Virus record (IMG/VR): IMGVR_UViG_3300023174_000094
Span: 1 to 64,000 of that record
Reading direction: 5' to 3' (one strand)
DNA: 64,000 nucleotides
Source: a virus
Made by a program: the position numbers and the translations under genes. This document shows positions 58,911-64,000 of this stretch, piece by piece (the first letter of the stretch is position 1; every line of letters starts with the position of its first letter). The notes beneath the pieces are model-generated. The model was not told where the DNA came from. It was given only the letters and a program-made list of their open reading frames with translations, and made no database searches.

Positions 58911-59316
58911 ATTTTATAAATATGCAGGTAATATTGTCAAGATCAAGAAAATCTCAAGAAACAAGAATAAGATTTATTTAGAAAACCTTATTGATAAGGA
59001 AACAATCGTTATTCCGTATGAGCAATCTGAAATTCTGATTACAAGGCTATACACTGTCGGTGAGGTAGCAAAAATTGTTGAGAGAAGACCAGATACTTTG
59101 AGGAAGTATGAAAGAAGAAATCTTATTCCTTCTGCAGAAAAATTTGGTGAAAAGTACATAGGTTATTCAAATTGGCGCTATTATGATCAAAGTGCAGTTT
59201 ATGAAATGGTTGAGTTCTTTAACCAAAGAGTTCAAGGTCGCCCTGTTACTAAAAAAGGTAATACGGTAGAAAATAAAATACACACATTAGAGCAAAAAGT
59301 AAAACTTCATAAGTGA
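58882..59316 (+). CDS. MerR-type helix-turn-helix regulator
   Basis: 144 aa from ATG 58882 with AAGGAG 4 nt upstream. The HTH is at ~57-82 (YTVGEVAKIVERRPDTLRKY, then ERRNLIPSAEK) followed by a wing containing the YSNWRYYDQSAVYEMVEFFN element; a C-terminal helix (~130-142) may dimerise. The N-terminal ~55 aa is an extra beta domain. It may bind palindromic operators; the sites at 4621 or 6880-7002 are candidates, but this is only a guess. Confidence 0.78.
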   Translation: MISAKPTTNKFYKYAGNIVKIKKISRNKNKIYLENLIDKETIVIPYEQSEILITRLYTVGEVAKIVERRPDTLRKYERRNLIPSAEKFGEKYIGYSNWRYYDQSAVYEMVEFFNQRVQGRPVTKKGNTVENKIHTLEQKVKLHK

Positions 59317-59323
59317 GGATGAT

Positions 59324-59533
59324 ATGAGTGAAAATATTAAAGGTACAGAAATTTGGGCATCGCTTGGAATTACCAAGAATCTTGGCAATTATGAGTCGCT
59401 AAGGCTTGATGCTGGTGCAAGGACTCAGGCTAAAGATCCTGATGATCCTGAAGCCTGGGCAAAGGTTTGGGAATCAATTGATGCTCAAATTGAAGCCAAG
59501 CTTCAAGAGCTAGATAATGAAAGCCCAAAGTGA
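59324..59533 (+). CDS. hypothetical small acidic protein
   Basis: 69 aa: NIKGTEIWASLGITKNLGNY then SLRLDAGARTQ, acidic C-terminal helix. I recall similar small proteins in actinophage early regions with no function. GAGGATGAT before the ATG. Confidence 0.65.
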   Translation: MSENIKGTEIWASLGITKNLGNYESLRLDAGARTQAKDPDDPEAWAKVWESIDAQIEAKLQELDNESPK

Positions 59534-59816
59534 TTGGCTAAACGAAGCTGTCTGTGCAAATGATGAACGACCAACAGCTTGGCTATCGTATGACATTAGC
59601 GATATACAATACGCCAAGCTTGGTTGTTCTAAATGCACTGTGAGAAAGCAATGCATTCTTAATGCATTTCGTAATGACCCATATGTAGGTGTAAACGCAG
59701 GGATATCCGAGTATGACTTTTTAATGCTTACTTGGAAGGAGGCTACAAAAGTAAATGGAAGTAACTGGAGCAGAGCTGATAAAGTTCTTCAAGGAATCGT
59801 GCGACAAGTCAAATAA
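59517..59816 (+). CDS. WhiB-family Fe-S transcription factor
   Basis: 99 aa. Cysteines C13, C37, C40 and C46 (AVCAN ... GCSKCTVRKQC) match the WhiB [4Fe-4S] ligands; VGVNAGISEYD replaces the G-V/I-W-A-G turn of host WhiB proteins; the C-terminus is weakly basic. WhiB proteins are restricted to Actinobacteria and their phages, where they bind the primary sigma factor and reprogram transcription. This is strong evidence for the host. It overlaps the neighbours at both ends. Confidence 0.85.
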   Translation: MKAQSDWLNEAVCANDERPTAWLSYDISDIQYAKLGCSKCTVRKQCILNAFRNDPYVGVNAGISEYDFLMLTWKEATKVNGSNWSRADKVLQGIVRQVK

Positions 59817-60060
59817 ATTATTTATTCCAGACTCTCCTCGCCAAGAGCAAGTAGCTGACGCTCTTGCTGGATTCTATAAGAAAGATGATTTATTCGGTGC
59901 AGTATCGGTTTATGTAAAAGCAAAGACTGGACCATTTTTAATATTTGATTTCGCTGTGGAATCTAAATCATTTGTTGATAAGGTAAAGTTTGATAAAAAA
60001 GCCGAGAACAGTTTTAAAAATATTGTAGAAGAAACAAGGAAGAGAATGGTCTCTGAATGA
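59755..60060 (+). CDS. small protein upstream of helicase, possible loader
   Basis: 101 aa: GAELIKFFKESCDKSNKLFI, DALAGFYKKDDLFGAVSVYV. It overlaps the WhiB gene by 62 nt in another frame, with AAGGAGG 12 nt before the ATG. Next to the DnaB-like helicase gene it may be a helicase loader or accessory factor; sequence gives no family. Alternative: later start with less overlap. Confidence 0.55.
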   Translation: MEVTGAELIKFFKESCDKSNKLFIPDSPRQEQVADALAGFYKKDDLFGAVSVYVKAKTGPFLIFDFAVESKSFVDKVKFDKKAENSFKNIVEETRKRMVSE

Positions 60061-61274
60061 ATTATGAAACAAGGTTGTTGAATGCAATTGTTGATAGCAA
60101 TGGTTATGTTGAAGCTGTCAATCAAGGTGTGGAAAATGTATTTGTAGAAAACAAAGACATTTGGAATTTTATTGTTGGGCATTATGACGAACATAAGAAA
60201 GTTCCGTCAAAAGAGACTGTTAAGCATCACTACCCCGACTTTGATTTTGTTCTGACTCCAGAGCCAATTAAGTATTACATTGATGAAGCAAAGCGTGAAT
60301 CGCTCTCTTATCAAACGAGAACGATTGTTGCCAGAGCGCATGCAATTCTAGGCGAGCTTGGTCCTAAAGATTCTCTTTCATATCTTATGGAAGAAACATC
60401 TCGTCTTTATAAATTCTCAAGCAGTCTGAAAGATACAGACCTCGCTGGTGAATGGAGAGATCGTGCATCAAATCTTAAAGAACGATCCACTAGAGATAAC
60501 AATGAACTTCAAGGTCTACCTAGCGGAATCAATGTTATTGACAAGACATTTGGCGGTTGGCAACCTGGCGACTTTATTGTTCTTCTTGGATGGACAGGAG
60601 TCGGTAAATCATTTATTGCAAGATTGTTTGCAGTAAATGCTTGGAAGGCTGGATACAGACCTCTAATCATTTCTCTTGAGATGAATAAGATGCAAGAGGG
60701 GCAGAGACTTGATACTTTGCTTAACAATGGTGAGGGTAACTTTACCAACACCGATCTTGTAAGAGCAAACCCTCTTGTTGTTGATAAGTATGAGAAGTGG
60801 GCGGAAGCTACATTTGAAGGCAAGCATGCAATCCATCTCGTAACATCAGAGGGTCTTGAGACAGCAGATCAAAACATGGTTCAGGCAAAGATTGACCAAT
60901 ACCATCCTGACTTGGTAATTCTTGATTATCACGGTTTGTTTGATGATGCCAGCGGTGCAAAGACCGAGACTGAGAAAGCAAAGAACCTATCTAAAGCTTT
61001 TAAGCGCATGGCGGTTAAGAATAATGTGCCGATCATAGATGTTGCTGCAGTAACAATGTCTGAGGGGCACTCAGAGAGACCACCAGAGCTAGAAGAAGTA
61101 GCGTGGAGTAAGCAGTTGGCTTATGACGCTGACTTAGTTCTTGCAATCCATAGAGAACCATCCTCGGATGTTTTCCAGGTTGTTTCAAGAAAGGTTAGAC
61201 GAGCCCATCACTTTGGTTTCTATCTTAGATGGAATCTAGAAACTGGTAAGTGGGCAGAGGAGTGGGATATCTAA
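60057..61274 (+). CDS. DnaB-like replicative helicase
   Basis: 405 aa. N-terminal helical domain (~1-125), then the RecA-fold ATPase: LPSGINVIDKTFGGWQPGDF, Walker A GWTGVGKSF (178-186), Walker B DLVILDYHG (~280), and MSEGHSERPPELEEVAWSKQ followed by DLVLAIHRE. Fits a DnaB/gp4-type hexameric 5'-3' helicase at the fork. ATG overlaps the upstream stop (TGAATG region). Works with the primase at 61446. Confidence 0.88.
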   Translation: MNYETRLLNAIVDSNGYVEAVNQGVENVFVENKDIWNFIVGHYDEHKKVPSKETVKHHYPDFDFVLTPEPIKYYIDEAKRESLSYQTRTIVARAHAILGELGPKDSLSYLMEETSRLYKFSSSLKDTDLAGEWRDRASNLKERSTRDNNELQGLPSGINVIDKTFGGWQPGDFIVLLGWTGVGKSFIARLFAVNAWKAGYRPLIISLEMNKMQEGQRLDTLLNNGEGNFTNTDLVRANPLVVDKYEKWAEATFEGKHAIHLVTSEGLETADQNMVQAKIDQYHPDLVILDYHGLFDDASGAKTETEKAKNLSKAFKRMAVKNNVPIIDVAAVTMSEGHSERPPELEEVAWSKQLAYDADLVLAIHREPSSDVFQVVSRKVRRAHHFGFYLRWNLETGKWAEEWDI

Positions 61275-61456
61275 TGGATAGTCCTGCATTAACTGGAACT
61301 GCAAAAGATATAGAAACTATTGCGAAGCTTAGACCCTGGATGGAAGATGAGGCAAGGTTAAAGTATGGCTACACAGGGAAGACCAAGTTATTCACGGACT
61401 ACGACAAGCAGTCTGACACATTCTCGTTTTCAATTGTTTTCCAAGATGAATTTTGA
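61274..61456 (+). CDS. hypothetical protein between helicase and primase
   Basis: 60 aa from ATG 61274, which overlaps the helicase stop (TAATG). MDSPALTGTAKDIETIAKLR then PWMEDEARLKYGYTGKTKLF; no family recognised. Overlaps the primase start by 11 nt. Position suggests a small replication accessory factor. Confidence 0.6.
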   Translation: MDSPALTGTAKDIETIAKLRPWMEDEARLKYGYTGKTKLFTDYDKQSDTFSFSIVFQDEF

Positions 61457-62345
61457 AAATGAAGTAAAGGATTTATTCAATAAGTTTGGTATCCATACTC
61501 ATGGTGAGTCTGGCAATGAGTTAACCATTTATTGCCCATTCCATAAGAATAAAAACACGCCTTCTTTTTATATCAACAAGAAAACTGGGTTATGGCAATG
61601 CTTTAATCCATCGTGCGGTAAGAAAGGTAACTTCAGACAGCTCTTTCGTCAAGTTACTGGTAAGCCCTACGGTAGAGATACTGCACTTGACCCAGTAGCA
61701 TTAAAGAATCAATTAGAGCAAGCTTTAAAGCCAGTCATAACTCCAGAAGAGATTACTATTGATGGTTTAATGATTGATTACGATTCTGATTTGGCTAAGG
61801 AAAAGCTTATGCCATTTCTTGAGCGTGGTTTGTCTATGGATACATTAAGGCATTTTGAAGTTGGTTTCTCTGAGGCTAAGAATAGAATTGTTATTCCAGT
61901 AAGAAATGCTCAATACAAAGTGATTGGTCTTATTGGAAGAGCAATAAGTTCAGAGCAGGAACCTCGTTATCTTTATAACTCGGGTTTTAAACGAGCTACA
62001 ATATTATTCAATATTCAGAATGCAAAAAACTACAGTGAAGTTATTATTGTAGAGGGAAGTGTTGATGCGATGAAGGTGCATGAGGCAGGATTCCCTAATG
62101 TCGTAGCAACTCTTGGAGCGCAAGTTTCACCACAACAAGTAACAATGTTGAAGAAATATTTTGACAGAATTGTTATATTTTCTGACAATGATGACGCTGG
62201 TAAAGCAATGAGGGATGCTATACTGGATACCTGCTGTGGTAAAGAGATTTGGATTGCCGATATTGCCGATGGATTGAAAGATCCAGGGGAGATGGATGCA
62301 AACCAAATTAATAACAGTATAATTAACAAACACATAACAATATAG
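61446..62345 (+). CDS. DNA primase (DnaG type)
   Basis: 299 aa from ATG 61446. CHC2-type zinc finger C30-x2-H33-x18-C52-x4-C57, then the TOPRIM fold with E203 in IIVEGSVDA and the D-x-D pair at 247-249 in FSDNDDAGKAM. This is shorter than cellular DnaG and lacks the C-terminal helicase-binding domain, as in many phages. It primes lagging-strand synthesis with the helicase at 60057. Upstream in-frame ATG at 61365 is less likely because it lies fully within the small gene before it. Confidence 0.88.
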   Translation: MNFENEVKDLFNKFGIHTHGESGNELTIYCPFHKNKNTPSFYINKKTGLWQCFNPSCGKKGNFRQLFRQVTGKPYGRDTALDPVALKNQLEQALKPVITPEEITIDGLMIDYDSDLAKEKLMPFLERGLSMDTLRHFEVGFSEAKNRIVIPVRNAQYKVIGLIGRAISSEQEPRYLYNSGFKRATILFNIQNAKNYSEVIIVEGSVDAMKVHEAGFPNVVATLGAQVSPQQVTMLKKYFDRIVIFSDNDDAGKAMRDAILDTCCGKEIWIADIADGLKDPGEMDANQINNSIINKHITI

Positions 62346-62353
62346 GAGACAAT

Positions 62354-63001
62354 ATGTCATTTCAATCACTTAAAACCCTAAAAGACCTTGAGAGTGCAGT
62401 AGCACCAACTCAAGGCGCTAAATCAGGAGTAAAGAAATACTTTACTCTTCAGTCAGGCGATTCGTTCAGGATTCGCTTTCGTCAAGAGCTCACAGAGGAT
62501 GCTTCAAACTTCACAGAAGAAGTCGGAACTGGTATTACAGTTCCAGTTGTAACTTCACCAATCAACTGGAAGTGGAGAGTTGCATCTACCGCTTCATTTG
62601 AGAAGTACAACTATCGTTGCTGGGCTAGTGAACAGTCAGTAAAGGATAAGGCATGGAGAGCCAAGCCTCACTTGCTTATCAATATCGCAGTTGAAATTGA
62701 GCCAGGAGTATGGGAACCTCGTATCCTTGACACCACTTTTAATCAACGCCATGTTGGTCTTACACTGATTGAATACGCTAAGGAATTCGGTACCATTATG
62801 GACCGAGAGTATAAGTATTCCCGAACTGGTTCATCAGCATCGGATACAAACTACAGCCTTATTCCGCTGAGCGTATCAGAAGTGCCAAAGGGCGTTGCAG
62901 ACATGCCAATGCATGAATTGGAAAATGTCTACATGACACTTCCATATGAGAAGCAACAAATCTTCTTGACAACTGGTGAGTTGGGCAAGGATACTTGGTA
63001 A
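62354..63001 (+). CDS. possible single-stranded DNA-binding protein
   Basis: 215 aa. SGDSFRIRFRQEL, SPINWKWRVASTASFEKY and LLINIAVEIEPGVWEPRILD are beta strands with many aromatic and basic residues, as in phage SSB-type OB folds; position between primase and nucleotidase/polymerase fits. No acidic protein-interaction tail is evident. Good RBS TAGGAG. Strong terminator follows, fitting a highly expressed gene. Confidence 0.55.
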   Translation: MSFQSLKTLKDLESAVAPTQGAKSGVKKYFTLQSGDSFRIRFRQELTEDASNFTEEVGTGITVPVVTSPINWKWRVASTASFEKYNYRCWASEQSVKDKAWRAKPHLLINIAVEIEPGVWEPRILDTTFNQRHVGLTLIEYAKEFGTIMDREYKYSRTGSSASDTNYSLIPLSVSEVPKGVADMPMHELENVYMTLPYEKQQIFLTTGELGKDTW

Positions 63002-63013
63002 AAATTGTAAATT

Positions 63014-63038
63014 GGGGAGGGGGAAACCCCTCCCCTTT
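63014..63038 (+). terminator. strong GC-rich intrinsic terminator after SSB-like gene
   Basis: 9-bp stem GGGGAGGGG/CCCCTCCCC with a GAAA tetraloop, followed by TTT. The short T-run may allow partial read-through into the downstream nucleotidase and polymerase genes. Confidence 0.82.
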
Positions 63039-63052
63039 GACAAAGGATTTTT

Positions 63053-63580
63053 GTGAAGCGTAAAACTATCGCTCTTGACCTTGATGGCGTAATTGCCGAC
63101 ATTGATACTGCAATTACAGATTATTTGTGGTACACATTTGGTGTAGACAATGAAGACTATAGTAGCTGGTTAATTAGCGATACAAAAGATGAAAACGCTC
63201 TAAAGTTATTTTCAGATAAACTATTCTGGAAAAATATGAAACCATTTGAAGACGCATGGTATCAAGTTAATAAATGGTTTTCCGATGATGTTGATATTCA
63301 CATTGTAACTGCAAGGCGGTCAGAAGCTTCAGTAAGCATGACAGAGCCCTGGCTTGATGGATGGGGTATTAATACATTAATACCTACATTTGCCAAAATA
63401 AACGAGAAGCATGAAGTTATATCTAAGATAGATCCCATCTTTGCTGTTGAAGATAACCCTTACGAAGTTATCTCGCTAAGAGATCATGGGATTAACTGTT
63501 ACCTCAGAAAAGCATGGTACAATAAGCCATTCTGGAATGAAGTACCTTGTATTGAAACACTCTACGATTTGGAGATTTAA
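63053..63580 (+). CDS. 5'(3')-deoxyribonucleotidase-like HAD phosphatase
   Basis: 175 aa, GTG start with AAAGGA 5 nt upstream. HAD motif I is LDLDGVIAD (nucleophile D9, acid D11), VTARR is motif II, and AVEDNP is the acidic motif IV. The size matches the NT5C-type deoxynucleotidase family of phages that adjust dNMP pools. It sits between replication genes and with the class II RNR forms the nucleotide-metabolism set. Confidence 0.82.
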   Translation: MKRKTIALDLDGVIADIDTAITDYLWYTFGVDNEDYSSWLISDTKDENALKLFSDKLFWKNMKPFEDAWYQVNKWFSDDVDIHIVTARRSEASVSMTEPWLDGWGINTLIPTFAKINEKHEVISKIDPIFAVEDNPYEVISLRDHGINCYLRKAWYNKPFWNEVPCIETLYDLEI

Positions 63581-64000
63581 GTGACAGATTTTGTTCACCT
63601 GCACTGCCATAGCGAGCACTCGCTACTGGATGGAATGTCAACGCCCGAAGAGATTGCACAGATTTCAAGCTCAAATGGTCAGTTTGCTGCTGCCATTACT
63701 GATCATGGGACAATGGGTGGTGTTCTAAGATTCCAGGATGCATGTAGAAAAAATAATGTAAGACCATTGTTTGGTGTTGAATCGTATTTTGTACCATCAG
63801 TTAAAAGTGATAGTGATGATAAGAGCGAAAGATTTCACTTGATTCTTCTTGCCAAGAACAATCAAGGACTCAATAAGTTATTCAAAATGTCTCAAATTGG
63901 ATGGCAGGATAACTTCTATTACAAGCCAAGAATTGACTTTGAACTTCTTGAGGACTTGGTTGATGATGATGTAATTGCATTGTCGGGCTGCAGAGGAAGC
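63581..64000 (+). CDS. dnaE: DNA polymerase III alpha subunit, N-terminal part (truncated by window end)
   Basis: First 140 codons from GTG 63581 (GGAG upstream), running off the right edge. The PHP domain begins with FVHLHCHSEHSLLDGM (HxHxxxS motif), ITDHGTMGG and FGVESYF, exactly the start of bacterial-type DnaE. Phages with their own DnaE-type replicase and DnaB-type helicase are known among actinophages. The catalytic palm and finger regions lie beyond the window. Confidence 0.9.
   Translation, partial: MTDFVHLHCHSEHSLLDGMSTPEEIAQISSSNGQFAAAITDHGTMGGVLRFQDACRKNNVRPLFGVESYFVPSVKSDSDDKSERFHLILLAKNNQGLNKLFKMSQIGWQDNFYYKPRIDFELLEDLVDDDVIALSGCRGS

Noticed and set aside
63037-63042. TTGACA after the terminator as a promoter
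   Set aside because: No convincing -10 at 16-18 nt; the downstream element would lie inside the nucleotidase gene.

Overview
The window is a contiguous piece of a large, AT-rich tailed-phage (siphovirus) genome. A long tape-measure gene (1,878 aa), a G/GT tail-assembly chaperone frameshift pair and no visible sheath or contractile-baseplate genes point to a long non-contractile tail. An actinobacterial host is suggested by three things seen here: a WhiB-type Fe-S regulator, a class II (B12-dependent) ribonucleotide reductase, and many genes whose start codon lies 5-8 nt after an extended -10 box (leaderless style). The Thr/Pro-rich secreted protein also resembles surface proteins of that phylum. 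The host lineage itself is inference.

Layout. (1) 1-3832, leftward: a partial 2OG oxygenase-like gene, tRNA-Asn, a possible 26-aa membrane peptide, FkbM methyltransferase, HExxH metalloprotein, TauD-like oxygenase, a DUF1599-like protein and a possible DNA-binding protein, from a promoter at ~3861-3889. (2) 3906-6799, leftward: small membrane proteins, zinc/Cys-rich proteins and a DUF5872-like protein, ending in a terminator at 3906-3968. (3) 6800-7046: a divergent control region with a TTGACA promoter and about 14 hexamers of the GYATRC type at ~9-bp phase. (4) 7047-16332, rightward: glycosyltransferase, class II RNR, portal, two small paralogues, a prohead protease with an internal Dps-like domain and scaffold-like tail, and the major capsid protein with its terminator. 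(5) 16432-24924: small virion proteins, then two similar fibre cassettes (FN3 + Gly-rich fibre, small Trp-rich partner, tailoring enzyme: sulfotransferase in one, 2OG oxygenase in the other). (6) 24962-28800: a secreted Thr-rich protein, two to three holin candidates (one nested) and a VanY-type endolysin. (7) 28846-38684: a run of mosaic tail fibres ending in an S74-chaperone fibre. (8) 38720-54928: connectors, tail terminator, major tail protein, frameshifted chaperone, tape measure, distal tail proteins, a PA14/LamG tail-tip protein and a Cys-tailed fibre. (9) 54993-64000: GNAT, DUF6171, another 2OG oxygenase, HNH nuclease, then regulation and replication (metallophosphoesterase, MerR, WhiB, DnaB helicase, primase, ssDNA-binding candidate, 5'-nucleotidase, DNA polymerase III alpha, cut by the window edge).

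The most unusual points are the phased hexamer array in the divergent control region with a related 20-bp palindrome in the leftward operon; the Dps-like domain with most ferroxidase residues inside the protease/scaffold gene, with good internal ribosome-binding sites; the paired fibre + tailoring-enzyme cassettes; and the recurring leaderless promoter. No terminase, integrase or immunity repressor is recognisable in this window. All family assignments were made by eye, without database searches.
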